This document shows positions 41,456 through 50,197 of a stretch of DNA of 64,000 nt, in pieces. The notes beneath the pieces are model-generated. The model was not told the origin of the DNA, searched no databases, and saw nothing but the letters and a program-made list of their open reading frames with translations. Position numbers and translations under genes: made by a program. Numbering within the stretch: position 1 is the stretch's first letter; the number at the start of each line of letters is the position of its first letter. The stretch comes from DAOTWY01 sp003696565 (GTDB lineage: Bacteria > Chloroflexota > Anaerolineae > Aggregatilineales > Phototrophicaceae): assembly GCA_034435635.1 (NCBI GenBank), contig DAOTWY010000038.1, positions 83,756-147,755 on the forward strand, given 5' to 3'.

Positions 41456-42758
41456 CAGTGATGATTTATGCCAAATTTGTGGCAAGCAAGCCATTTGTAA
41501 CGGTATGGGTGTCATCAAATATGAGGTTCCTATCGACCATCCGAACTTCGGCAAACTATTCCGTTGCCCCAATAACCCACCCAGCCAAGATATCACCTGG
41601 CGAGATCGCCTGCGCGCTCTTGGGAATCTCAGTGCTTATGCTGAGCAAACTTTTGCTAATTTTGAATATGACCTGATGCAACTGTTGCCAGCAGAGCAAG
41701 CTTCTTTGGAACACGCCTTTAATACAGCCCAGCGTTTTGCAGAACACCCTCAAGGCTGGTTATTATTAGAAGGGGAATATGGGTGTGGCAAAACCCACCT
41801 TGCCGCTGCTATTGCCAATTATCACGTTGATCAGGGCGATAGCGTGCTGTTCATCACCGTACCAGATTTGCTTGATCATCTACGTGCCGCCTATGGTCCG
41901 TCTTCTGAAGTTGGCTATGATGAGATGTTCGAGAGTATTCGTAATGCGCCATTGTTAATCTTAGATGATCTTGGTGTAGAAAACCCCAGCCCATGGGCAC
42001 AAGAAAAACTGTTCCAACTTTTAAATCACCGCTATGTCAAACGCCTGCCGACGATCATCACCACCAACGTCGATATCAACACCCTAGACTCACGCATCCG
42101 CAGCCGAATGTTAGACCGCGATGTGGTCTCACGAGTGATTATCAACGCACCAGATTATCGCTCAAAGGTTCAAAATGAGCGAAAAGAACTACAAACCAGC
42201 CTCACTTTATATAAAGATATGACCTTTGAAACCTTTGAGACGAATCGCTTTGCCAACGCTGAAGAACAACAAAACCTTATCAAAGCTGCCGAATCAGCTT
42301 ATAGTTTTGCCCAGGACCCACAAGGCATTCTCTTGTTGATTGGAGACTATGGCTCAGGTAAAACACATCTTGCCGCAGCCATCGCCAACTACCGTAGCCA
42401 ACGTGGCGATAAAGTGATGTTCGTCACTGTGCCAGATCTACTTGACTACCTACGTGTTACTTTCAATCCATCCTCACCAGCCACATTTGATCAACGGTTT
42501 CATGCTGTTCGCAACGTCAAGCTGCTTATCTTGGATGACATCGGAACAGAAAACCCAACTGCATGGGTTAAAGAGAAACTGTTCCAAATTATTGATTATC
42601 GCTATGTTGCTAAGCTGCCCACAGTGTTAACAACATCCAAAAACTTTGAACAATTGGACGAGCGTCTCCAAACTCGCTTGTTAGATGAACGTCGCTGCTA
42701 TACCCTCGCCATCACAGCACGCTCTTATAGTTTGCGTCGTCGTCTTCAAAAACGCTGA
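41376..42758 (+). CDS. DnaC-like helicase loader with two AAA+ domains
   Basis: A 460-residue protein made of two DnaC/IstB-like ATPase modules in tandem. A Cys cluster (CQICGKQAIC plus FRCPNNP, ~32-67) resembles the zinc-binding N-terminus of DnaI/DnaC. Module 1 has Walker A GEYGCGKTH (~133) and Walker B LLILDDLG (~193). Module 2 has GDYGSGKTH (~323) and LLILDDIG (~383). Both keep the helix HLAAAIANY and TVPDLLD. Known loaders have one module. Context (dnaB, dnaD-like) supports helicase loading. ATG 41376 with GGAAGGAG is used; a GTG three bases earlier is open. Confidence 0.92.
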   Translation: MRNLGDELKKAVNAISQGNMPTSSTTNSDDLCQICGKQAICNGMGVIKYEVPIDHPNFGKLFRCPNNPPSQDITWRDRLRALGNLSAYAEQTFANFEYDLMQLLPAEQASLEHAFNTAQRFAEHPQGWLLLEGEYGCGKTHLAAAIANYHVDQGDSVLFITVPDLLDHLRAAYGPSSEVGYDEMFESIRNAPLLILDDLGVENPSPWAQEKLFQLLNHRYVKRLPTIITTNVDINTLDSRIRSRMLDRDVVSRVIINAPDYRSKVQNERKELQTSLTLYKDMTFETFETNRFANAEEQQNLIKAAESAYSFAQDPQGILLLIGDYGSGKTHLAAAIANYRSQRGDKVMFVTVPDLLDYLRVTFNPSSPATFDQRFHAVRNVKLLILDDIGTENPTAWVKEKLFQIIDYRYVAKLPTVLTTSKNFEQLDERLQTRLLDERRCYTLAITARSYSLRRRLQKR

Positions 42759-42769
42759 TTAAACCTGCC

Positions 42770-43603
42770 ATGCACATCACACCGTATAACCGTCAATATA
42801 AACGCGCCATCTCTGACTTGTTATTTTATAGCCACTTCAGCCAGGTTCATTTAGATTGGCATGATCCTGACCAATGGTTAGACCAGAATGAGACCTTGAC
42901 TGTCACTGCATGGCATCATGAAAAATTAGTGGGGGTTATGGGGGCATCTGCGCCTTTTCATAACACTTCTTGGCTCCGTGTGCTGGCTGTTCAGAATCAA
43001 ATTGATCCCAAAGACGTTATCCCTGCCTTGTGGGAATATCTTAAGCCTTCTTTATCCGCAGAACTTATTACCTGTTTGGCGGTTGAGAGATGGGTACAAT
43101 CCCTATTGCCACACATCGGTTTTGGTTATTACGATGAAATCATTACGCTGCGCCGTACGGGTTTTGATCTGCCTAAACGCCCCCCCATATCCGGGTTAAT
43201 CATCCGACCATTAGAACATCAAGATTTAAACACTGTTTGTCATATTGATACCCAAGCATTTCCCCCCCCATGGCAAATGTCATACGATGAAATTCGGCAA
43301 GCACGTCGGATTGCCGTCATCAGCACAATCGCCCTGCTCGATGACATCCCGGTTGGTTATCAAATGAGCACCTTACATCAACAATCTGGTCATCTTGCTC
43401 GGTTAGCCGTTTTGCCAGAAATGCAAGGCAAAGGAATTGGCGCAATGTTATTGAGTGATCTCATCATGCGTTTTCTGAAAAAACAAATTCGCTCATTGAC
43501 CGTTAACACCCAAGCAACTAACCATAAATCTCAAAGGCTATATCAAACTTACGGCTTCCAGCGCACTGGTTATGACCTGCCAGTCTGGTTATATGGAGTA
43601 TAA
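42770..43603 (+). CDS. GNAT-family N-acetyltransferase, two GNAT-like halves
   Basis: A 277-residue protein. The C-terminal half (~140-277) is a RimI-like GNAT domain: LIIRPLEHQDLNTVCHIDTQ, the acetyl-CoA loop LARLAVLPEMQGKGIGAMLL and SQRLYQTYGFQRTGY. The N-terminal half has the outline of a degenerate GNAT fold (TAWHHEKLVGVMGASAP) without a clear CoA loop. The substrate is unknown. It lies 11 bp after the loader gene and 2 bp before the KARI-like gene, and is probably in the same transcript. Confidence 0.85.
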   Translation: MHITPYNRQYKRAISDLLFYSHFSQVHLDWHDPDQWLDQNETLTVTAWHHEKLVGVMGASAPFHNTSWLRVLAVQNQIDPKDVIPALWEYLKPSLSAELITCLAVERWVQSLLPHIGFGYYDEIITLRRTGFDLPKRPPISGLIIRPLEHQDLNTVCHIDTQAFPPPWQMSYDEIRQARRIAVISTIALLDDIPVGYQMSTLHQQSGHLARLAVLPEMQGKGIGAMLLSDLIMRFLKKQIRSLTVNTQATNHKSQRLYQTYGFQRTGYDLPVWLYGV

Positions 43604-43605
43604 AA

Positions 43606-44583
43606 ATGCGTTTCCTCTATTCCGAACAAGACGGTGACTTAACGTTATTAAACGACAAAACGATTGCCATTGTGGGTTATGGCAATCTAGGTAAACCCGC
43701 TGCCCACAACCTGCGGGATAGCGATGTTAGATTAATTGTGTGTGGCACAGAGCTAGAGCAAAACCAAGCCCATGATGATGGCTTTCAGGTTGGGTCTGTC
43801 GCTCATGCCACTCGTCAAGCAGACATCATTATCCTCACACTTCCAGATGAAACTATGCCACAAATCTATATGTCTGACATTTCGCCTAATCTCAAACGCG
43901 GACACACACTTATTTTTAACAGTGCCTATAACATTACATTTGGCTTCATTGAACCCCCACCTTTTGTTGATGTTGCGCTGATTGCCCCACGCACCATAGG
44001 CGATACTCTGCGTGAGAGCATGACACAAGACAAATCCATCATGAGCTATGTTGCTGTATGGCAAGATGCCAGCCGCCACGCCTGGCAAATTGTCCTGGCA
44101 ATGGCACGCGCATTAGGTGCATTAAAGGGCGGCGCATTAGAAGTTGGAATTCAACAAGAAACTGAGTTAAGTCTTTTTATCCAACAAGCCATATTGCCCG
44201 CTTTTCACCATATCATCACGACCGCTGCACGGCTACTTATGAGTGAGGGCTATCCCGTAGAAGCTGTTTTAACTGATCTCTACCTTTCTGGCAAATTTAC
44301 TGATTATATTCACCAAGCCGCACGCTCCGGCTTGATGCACGCACTCAGCTTATCCGGGCAAACGGGGCAATATGGTACATTAAGCCGCATGGAACGGTTT
44401 AACGAACTCAAACTAGAACGCCTTATGGAAGTGACACTAGAGGACATCCGTAACGGCAATTTCGCACGGGAATGGTCACGCGAACAGGCGAACGGCAAGC
44501 CCCGTTTGAACAAATTACTCAAACAACACCAATCACAAGACTTATGGGATTTGGAACAACAAGTCCTGGAGATGAAAGATTAA
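43606..44583 (+). CDS. Ketol-acid reductoisomerase-like protein lacking metal ligands
   Basis: A 325-residue paralogue of IlvC. The Rossmann half is intact: TIAIVGYGNLGKPAAHNLRD (~19-38), DIIILTLPDETMPQIY and LKRGHTLIFNSAYNITFG. The catalytic half has the KARI helices but not the residues. The usual ETDLFGEQ reads ELSLFIQQ (~187-194), so Asp and Glu metal ligands are Ser189 and Gln193. APKG reads APRT, and the C-terminal Glu ligands are also missing (AVLTDLYLSGK). It is probably a dehydrogenase or binding protein, not a branched-chain amino acid enzyme. No ilv genes are nearby. Confidence 0.8.
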   Translation: MRFLYSEQDGDLTLLNDKTIAIVGYGNLGKPAAHNLRDSDVRLIVCGTELEQNQAHDDGFQVGSVAHATRQADIIILTLPDETMPQIYMSDISPNLKRGHTLIFNSAYNITFGFIEPPPFVDVALIAPRTIGDTLRESMTQDKSIMSYVAVWQDASRHAWQIVLAMARALGALKGGALEVGIQQETELSLFIQQAILPAFHHIITTAARLLMSEGYPVEAVLTDLYLSGKFTDYIHQAARSGLMHALSLSGQTGQYGTLSRMERFNELKLERLMEVTLEDIRNGNFAREWSREQANGKPRLNKLLKQHQSQDLWDLEQQVLEMKD

Positions 44584-44735
44584 GTTCAGTGCTGCTCACG
44601 GTCAAATTATGTTAGGATAACATGCACCGGTAAAGCACATTATCAGGCAGTTTATCGCTTGGCAATATGAAGACAATCCTATTATGTTTCAAATACCATG
44701 TCATATAAGGGCAATTTCAACTGCTAGGGGGAAAT

Positions 44736-45395
44736 GTGACGAAGAACATACACCAACTAATCGCTGATCTAAATGCAGAAACACCAGATCAACAAGAAGC
44801 TGCGGTTAAACAACTTGTTGCGCTTGGCACATCTGCCATCGATTACTTAATTGATGCAATCAATGATGGCGATGCCACAACCTGCATTAACGCCATAGAA
44901 GCACTCGGGCAAATCGGCGATGCACGTGCGCTTGGTACACTAATCATCGCACTGCAAGATAGCGATCACAATGTTATCATCGCCGCCATGAATGCCTTGC
45001 GCCGCATCGGTGATCCACTAGCTGTTCCCTCACTCATCAATTTTTTGAGTGCAGATAACGTTTATCTGCATTTTTATGCCACCCATGCCCTTAGTCAAAT
45101 CAACCATCCCCAAACCATCGAGGCTTTATTAAACGCCTTACATGACCCAGACCCCAATGTACGGCATGGTAGCATCGTCGCATTAGGACGATTAGGCGAT
45201 CAACGTGCAATTGAACCGCTGATGAAGTGCCTAACTGACATAGAAAACAAAATTCGCTACAGTGCTGCTTACGCTTTAGGGGATTTAACGGACAAAGGTG
45301 ACGCTCATGTCATTGCGGCATTGCAATTATTGCTCGATGATGACGATGAGCATGTTCGCAATGCCGCACAAGAAGCCATCACGAAGTTAACGTAA
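44736..45395 (+). CDS. HEAT-repeat protein
   Basis: A 219-residue all-helical protein composed of about six HEAT/PBS-lyase-type repeats of ~31 residues. Examples are AALGQIGDARALGTLIIAL-like units (here EALGQIGDARALGTLIIALQ), NALRRIGDPLAVPSLINFL, HALSQINHPQTIEALLNAL and VALGRLGDQRAIEPLMKCL. Such scaffolds bind other proteins, and no catalytic residues are expected. The start is GTG 44736 behind AGGGGGAA. The end overlaps the convergent phosphomutase gene by 17 bp. Confidence 0.9.
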   Translation: MTKNIHQLIADLNAETPDQQEAAVKQLVALGTSAIDYLIDAINDGDATTCINAIEALGQIGDARALGTLIIALQDSDHNVIIAAMNALRRIGDPLAVPSLINFLSADNVYLHFYATHALSQINHPQTIEALLNALHDPDPNVRHGSIVALGRLGDQRAIEPLMKCLTDIENKIRYSAAYALGDLTDKGDAHVIAALQLLLDDDDEHVRNAAQEAITKLT

Positions 45396-46761
45396 TACCA
45401 TACTCTGCTAACGCCTTCTCAAATAATCCACGGATTGCCAGTGCATCTGCTTCTGTTTGCCCTTCAAACCGTAAACTTAACACCGGCTCCGTATTACTAG
45501 CGCGCAAAATTCCCCAGCCTGTCGGTAAAGATAACCGAAAGCCGTCTACTGTTTCTACCTCGCCATATTCTTGTAACTTGGCAGCCACCGAATCAATCAC
45601 GGCTTGTTTATGTTCATCCGCGCACTTGGGACGATATTCCGGCGTACTGTATAGCGTCGGTAACGCCGCATTGAGTTCAGATAGTGTCTGATCACTCTCT
45701 GCTAAAAATTGTAATAATCGCCCAGCCGCGAAGAAACCATCATCAAAGCCAAAATAATCCTCCGCCAAGAAAATATGCCCACTCATTTCTCCACCAAGCA
45801 ATGCACTTTTATCACGCATTGCCTCCTTAACAAGGGAATGCCCACTAGCAGCCATAAACGCCAAGCCCCCAGCAGCTTTTACTGTATCAAACAACACCTG
45901 ACTACTTAACACATCTGCCACCAGTGCCGCACCAGGGTGTCGCTTGAGCATATCAACCGCCAACAACGCTAATAGACGATCCGCTGCAATCATTTCCCCA
46001 TGCTCATCAACCGCCCCCATACGATCTGCATCTCCATCAAATGCAATGCCCACATCCGCACCCACTTCGCGCACCTTCGCGCCTAAATCTCGCATATTTG
46101 CTTCTTCCTGGGGGTTCGGTTGATGGTTAGGATAATTGCCGTCCGGCTCAAGATACAACCTTCCAACAATCTGATGCCCCCACCCCTCAAACAACTTCGG
46201 CGCAAAGACACCAGCCACACCATTCCCAGCATCAATCACAACTTTTAATGGACGAGACGGCGGAATCCGACCTGTAAGATCGTGGATGTAACGACTATAT
46301 ACCCCATGATCCACACTCAGCTTACCATCACCGCTATATAATCTGCCATTTTCAATTAATTTATATAAAACTTGGATCGATTCACCATATAACGATTGCC
46401 CACCAATGCACAACTTAAACCCGTTTTGATCCGGTGGTAAATGACTCCCCGTAACCATCACGCCGCCACAATTGCCATAATGAATCGCATGCCAATAAAC
46501 TATCGGTGTTGCTACCATCCCTAGATCAATCACATCACACCCAGACGCTCGCAGCCCTGCCATCACCGCCTGCTGCAAATCAAACGAGGTTAGCCGGTTG
46601 TCCCGCCCTACCACAACTTGCTTGATGTTTTCAACTTGCTGCAAATATGTCGCAAACGCCTGCCCAATCCACCGTGCCGCTTCCCGTGTTAATAAGGCAT
46701 CATCTCCTAATGCTTTACCACGAATATCATATTTCTTGAATAGCTTTGGGCTAACCTTCAT
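45379..46761 (-). CDS. Phosphomannomutase/phosphoglucomutase
   Basis: A 460-residue alpha-D-phosphohexomutase that moves phosphate between C6 and C1 of hexose phosphates. Motifs in order are FKKYDIRG, the phosphoserine loop VTGSHLPPDQNGFK (~107-120), metal loop AFDGDADRMGAV (~243), sugar loop GGEMSGH (~325) and the phosphate-binding RASNTEPVLSLRFE (~420). ATG 46761 with GAGG is used; the frame is open further upstream but runs into the nucleotidyltransferase gene. It overlaps that gene by 11 bp. The pair would make an NDP-sugar for envelope glycans. Confidence 0.93.
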   Translation of the reverse strand: MKVSPKLFKKYDIRGKALGDDALLTREAARWIGQAFATYLQQVENIKQVVVGRDNRLTSFDLQQAVMAGLRASGCDVIDLGMVATPIVYWHAIHYGNCGGVMVTGSHLPPDQNGFKLCIGGQSLYGESIQVLYKLIENGRLYSGDGKLSVDHGVYSRYIHDLTGRIPPSRPLKVVIDAGNGVAGVFAPKLFEGWGHQIVGRLYLEPDGNYPNHQPNPQEEANMRDLGAKVREVGADVGIAFDGDADRMGAVDEHGEMIAADRLLALLAVDMLKRHPGAALVADVLSSQVLFDTVKAAGGLAFMAASGHSLVKEAMRDKSALLGGEMSGHIFLAEDYFGFDDGFFAAGRLLQFLAESDQTLSELNAALPTLYSTPEYRPKCADEHKQAVIDSVAAKLQEYGEVETVDGFRLSLPTGWGILRASNTEPVLSLRFEGQTEADALAIRGLFEKALAEYGITLTS

Positions 46762-48046
46762 CGGACACAACCTCAATTGTCTGCTTGACATAAATCCGCT
46801 GACCATTTGGCACATCCTTTAGCACGTGTGTCCCTGGTCCTACCTGTGCCCGTTCCCCTACTTTCACACCGGGCATTGTCATCACATCAACCGCCAAAAA
46901 CGCATCGCACCCAATGATCGCACCCAACTTATTCCGACCACTAGAAAGCCGCTCACCCTTGATATAAGACGGAACATCACCTTTATCAATCCGCAAATTT
47001 GCCGTTGTACACCCAGCAGAAAAATTCACCCCTTCTGCAAAGACCGAATCCAACACACGACAAGCATGCATGCCGCACCCAGACGCAACATAACTACGAG
47101 CAATCTCCGTCGTAAACCCAACCTCACAGCGATCTAACACCATAGAATTCCGCACCAGTGCATTATTGCCGACAATCGTCCCCGCCCCAATATAAGCCGG
47201 ACCAACAACCGCCGCACCAGGGAAAATCTTTGCGCCTGCCCCAATAAAAACATTCCCCACCAGTGTTGCCTGTGGAGAAACAAACGCATCTTCCGCCACA
47301 ATTTGTCCGTTAATCTGGTCTAAGTAGTAGTTCATGATATCCAACACATGCCACGGATACTTTAATGCACTCCAAACCCCTTTATATGGCACAACCTGAT
47401 ACGTCATATCCTTCATGAGCTTATCCATTGCACGCTCATAATGATCATCTGTTAAAATGCCACTAGCATATTCAGCGCGGATTGCGTCAAATAACTGCGC
47501 TGCATTGGCATGGATATGTGCCACGATATTTACTAAGTTACTGGGACGGTTTTCTGCACCGGGTTTTTCCACAATCCCTGTGATGCGCCCACCATCAGCA
47601 ACCACTAAATACCCACCAGGGAAGTACTCCTGCATCTCACGTCCGGCTAGATACGTCACCTTCTGATTTTTATGGAACGCCTTGAGCATCGCTTGGTGTA
47701 ACGAGTCTTCTACCACATCATGTACCTGGTTAACATAAATTGGCGTTGTTGGATCATCCGTTAACGCAGCCTCTGCCCGCAGCAATGCATCCCCCATCCC
47801 TTTGGGTTCCGGCTGTACCACAACCTCAACCGTCATCGGCAATGCCATGACTAATTCACGAATATCCGCCTCATTTTCAGGATTACCCACAATAACAGCT
47901 CGCTCAAACCCCAACGTTGCATAACGTTTCAATTGCGTAATAAGCAGCGGATCATCCCCGAAGCGTATCAATGATTTTTCTCTTAGGGGCCACATACGGG
48001 ATGATGCCCCCCCCGCTAAAATAACCAAAACTGGATGCTTTGCCAT
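46751..48046 (-). CDS. Sugar-1-phosphate nucleotidyltransferase with left-handed beta-helix
   Basis: A 431-residue protein. Residues 1-~240 are a nucleotidyltransferase domain starting VLVILAGGASSRMWPLREKS, with the metal Asp in VNQVHD and EKPG near 170. Residues ~255-431 are hexapeptide repeats of the left-handed beta-helix (AFVSPQATLVGNVFIGAGAK, IGAGTIVGNNALVRNS, VGERAQVGPGTHV), as in GlmU. Whether the second half has acetyltransferase activity or only shapes the oligomer is unclear. It is followed by a phosphohexomutase gene, so it probably converts the mutase product to an NDP-sugar. AAGGAG lies 6 bp before the ATG. Confidence 0.88.
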   Translation of the reverse strand: MAKHPVLVILAGGASSRMWPLREKSLIRFGDDPLLITQLKRYATLGFERAVIVGNPENEADIRELVMALPMTVEVVVQPEPKGMGDALLRAEAALTDDPTTPIYVNQVHDVVEDSLHQAMLKAFHKNQKVTYLAGREMQEYFPGGYLVVADGGRITGIVEKPGAENRPSNLVNIVAHIHANAAQLFDAIRAEYASGILTDDHYERAMDKLMKDMTYQVVPYKGVWSALKYPWHVLDIMNYYLDQINGQIVAEDAFVSPQATLVGNVFIGAGAKIFPGAAVVGPAYIGAGTIVGNNALVRNSMVLDRCEVGFTTEIARSYVASGCGMHACRVLDSVFAEGVNFSAGCTTANLRIDKGDVPSYIKGERLSSGRNKLGAIIGCDAFLAVDVMTMPGVKVGERAQVGPGTHVLKDVPNGQRIYVKQTIEVVSDEG

Positions 48047-48346
48047 CTCTAACTCCTTATAAAAGAACTTGCAGATACAAGCAATCTAATTGTAGACTGA
48101 TGTTATGGTGAATCCACATGCAATGCTAGATACAAGTTACGTTGAAGTTCGTGCCATATCTTATCCATCCAAGCTAATTAAACTAAGCCACATATGAACA
48201 TGCAGGTATTCATCCCCGCGCTTAAGGTGCATCGTTTTAACCAATATCCATCATCTTCACCGCACCCATCTCAATTAAAACGTCGCACAGATCATCAGTC
48301 TGCGTTAAAATAGTTTATGAATAAATCAACCATCTGAAGGTGGATT
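48047..48346. other. 300-bp divergent intergenic region
   Basis: This lies between the nucleotidyltransferase gene (minus) and the GAF-like gene (plus). On the minus strand TTGCTT-N17-TATAAG is present, but the -10 overlaps the gene's own ribosome site, so it would give an almost leaderless RNA and is doubtful. I see no ORF, RNA gene or strong inverted repeat. Confidence 0.4.
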
Positions 48347-48793
48347 ATGCCAGAAAGTTATCTCACTCAATTTATGAACGTTGCGCAAGGTGTCACCCAT
48401 GCTGAACGAGGATTAGCGGTTGATAATCACGCCAACATCATTAAAGCCAATAACATTGATCCATCAACCATCGACTCAGAGGAATTTCAAACCTTTGCTA
48501 TGCCTAACTTACGGCAAGCAATGACACTTGGAGAACCTATCATCACAAATAATGTCATCACTGATTTATCTCAAGCTCCAACAACAAACACAAACTTCAC
48601 TAACCTGCGGATCGCCGTTGCATTACCTATTCCAGGGCATGGCGCAATCTACCTAGATCGCCGTGTGAGAGATGGCGTAATTACAAAACAAACAATCGAC
48701 AAACTTATGCAATTAGCGCAATTTGTTGAGGAAAACCAATTTCAAATCAAAAATGAGGATGAGCTTTTCCAGCTTTATCAAGAACTGACCTAA
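48347..48793 (+). CDS. Small GAF-domain-like protein
   Basis: A 148-residue soluble protein. The order of elements fits a single GAF domain: THAERGLAVDNHANII, LRQAMTLGEPIITNNVITDL, then LRIAVALPIPGHGAIYLDRR and a final helix DKLMQLAQFVEENQ. No ligand-binding Cys or His pattern of a known type stands out. It has no output domain, so it may be a sensor that works with a partner; the chemosensory operon begins on the opposite strand next to it. Ribosome site GAAGGTGG precedes the ATG. Confidence 0.65.
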   Translation: MPESYLTQFMNVAQGVTHAERGLAVDNHANIIKANNIDPSTIDSEEFQTFAMPNLRQAMTLGEPIITNNVITDLSQAPTTNTNFTNLRIAVALPIPGHGAIYLDRRVRDGVITKQTIDKLMQLAQFVEENQFQIKNEDELFQLYQELT

Positions 48794-48815
48794 AAATCAT
48801 TCCAAATTTTTAGGT
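48788..48815. terminator. AT-rich bidirectional hairpin between convergent genes
   Basis: ACCTAAAAAT (48788-48797) and ATTTTTAGGT (48806-48815) are perfectly complementary with an 8-base loop and include the GAF gene's stop. U-rich arms in both directions suggest a weak two-way terminator between this gene and the end of the chemosensory operon. Confidence 0.5.
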
Positions 48816-48851
48816 TACCCACCTGTTGATATTGTCATCAAACAGCTTAAG

Positions 48852-49763
48852 CTAGCTCTGTAGTTTTGGTAATGTTTTAGGCTGAGGGATCGTCTTAAGA
48901 ATATCGTCGATAATCGTGGCGGTGCGCTTGCTATAAAGCCATACCATTCCTGGTTTAACATCTGTACTACAAATCACCGCTAGAGACACAATATACGGCA
49001 TCCCAAATTCGATGATATACACCCCCACTTGATTGCCTTCAAAATACGTGGAATGAAACTTACTTTCATCCAAAATAGACGCTAATGATTTTTGTGCCTT
49101 ATGGTCTATGCTCAATGCGCGGGTCAACAATTGCAAATCATAGTCATCCAGCGTCCCCGCCGCACCAACCATATTTCCGTCTGAATCAACTAACCCCACA
49201 AAACTCGCCCGAACATGCCCTAACAGTCGATTCAACTCCATATTAATCCGTTTAAACTGTTGACGACCTAACACCAAAGCCGCCGGGCGCGTGCGCGGGT
49301 CTAACCGTTTTGCACGGTCTAATGTTGTTTCAACTTTGGGTGGCTCATTATATTCTGTATATTGCTGCTGTTGCCGGCGAATTTCCAGTTGTCGCTCCAC
49401 TTGCATCAACACAAAGGTCATATTCAACGGCTTATAAAGATAATCCACCGCACCCAACCGGAATACCGCCACCGCGCTCTTAGCGGATAAATCATCATCC
49501 ACCACAATCACGCTAGCATTTGGGCGCAACCCACCAACTACCGCCAATAAATCCATACCGCTTAAATCTGGCAGTTCTGCCTCTGTAATGATTAAATCAA
49601 AATCAATCAATAAAATCTCGCTCAGAGCGTCCTCAAATGTACTCGCTTGATTGGTTGTATATCCACCAGCCAATTCCAGCGTATCCATAAGTTCTGAACG
49701 AAGTTTTTCATCTTTAGCGACAACAAGAATACGTTCTTTACGACGTGTTTTTGTTTGAGTCAT
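48852..49763 (-). CDS. Receiver-Roadblock/LC7 protein with Glu at the phosphosite
   Basis: A 303-residue protein. Residues ~10-130 are a receiver domain, but the phospho-acceptor position reads DLIITEAELPDLSG, that is Glu61 where Asp is expected. The acidic pair is KDE instead of DD. Lys in YLYKPLN is kept. Residues ~165-300 are a Roadblock/LC7 domain (NRLLGHVRASFVGLVDSDGN, VGVYIIEFGMPYIVSLAVI), which usually partners small GTPases such as MglA. It is the last gene of the chemosensory operon, overlapping the CheW-like gene by 4 bp (ATGA). It is probably an unphosphorylated or constitutive adaptor. Confidence 0.85.
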   Translation of the reverse strand: MTQTKTRRKERILVVAKDEKLRSELMDTLELAGGYTTNQASTFEDALSEILLIDFDLIITEAELPDLSGMDLLAVVGGLRPNASVIVVDDDLSAKSAVAVFRLGAVDYLYKPLNMTFVLMQVERQLEIRRQQQQYTEYNEPPKVETTLDRAKRLDPRTRPAALVLGRQQFKRINMELNRLLGHVRASFVGLVDSDGNMVGAAGTLDDYDLQLLTRALSIDHKAQKSLASILDESKFHSTYFEGNQVGVYIIEFGMPYIVSLAVICSTDVKPGMVWLYSKRTATIIDDILKTIPQPKTLPKLQS

Positions 49764-50197
49764 ACCTCATAAACCAATGGCTCAACTGCCAATACTTGAA
49801 TTAAATGCTCATTATATCTTATGATACCACGAATATACTGCCCTGCATTACGGGTTTCGCTCAATGCGTCACTTGGGAAATAATCCACCTGTAACACGTC
49901 GTCCACCACCAAACCAGTAAGTTTTCCCTGCCAGCGTACCACCACAAACAACGTGTTAATATCTACTGTGCTTGCCCCCAAACCCAGCATCACACGCAAA
50001 TCCAACACTGGCATCACATCCCCATGCCGGTTCGCAAAGCCAAGCAAGTGAGGCGGTTTACCCGGCGGACTACTTAAAGCGACCATTGCCGCCACTTCTA
50101 CCACATCTTCAATCAAAAATCCCCAAAGCTGCTCACCCACTCTGACAGTCAAAATAGCTAATTGCTCAGACTTCGTTTTCATCATAATGGACATCAT
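49760..50197 (-). CDS. cheW: CheW-like scaffold protein
   Basis: A 145-residue single CheW domain: QLAILTVRVGEQLWGFLIEDVVEVA, LLGFANRHGDVMPVLDLRVMLGL and GLVVDDVLQVDYFPSDAL. It is the second CheW-type protein of the operon and is diverged in the receptor-contact segment. The start region has four ATGs (50197, 50194, 50185, 50182) without a clear ribosome site; it overlaps the RsbT-like gene by up to 32 bp, so translation is coupled. It may link CheA to a different receptor or to the RsbT/Roadblock outputs. Confidence 0.85.
   Translation of the reverse strand: MMSIMMKTKSEQLAILTVRVGEQLWGFLIEDVVEVAAMVALSSPPGKPPHLLGFANRHGDVMPVLDLRVMLGLGASTVDINTLFVVVRWQGKLTGLVVDDVLQVDYFPSDALSETRNAGQYIRGIIRYNEHLIQVLAVEPLVYEV

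Noticed and set aside
43606..44583. Annotation as ilvC, branched-chain amino acid synthesis
   Set aside because: Metal ligands of the catalytic domain are replaced, and no ilvB, ilvN or leu genes are near.
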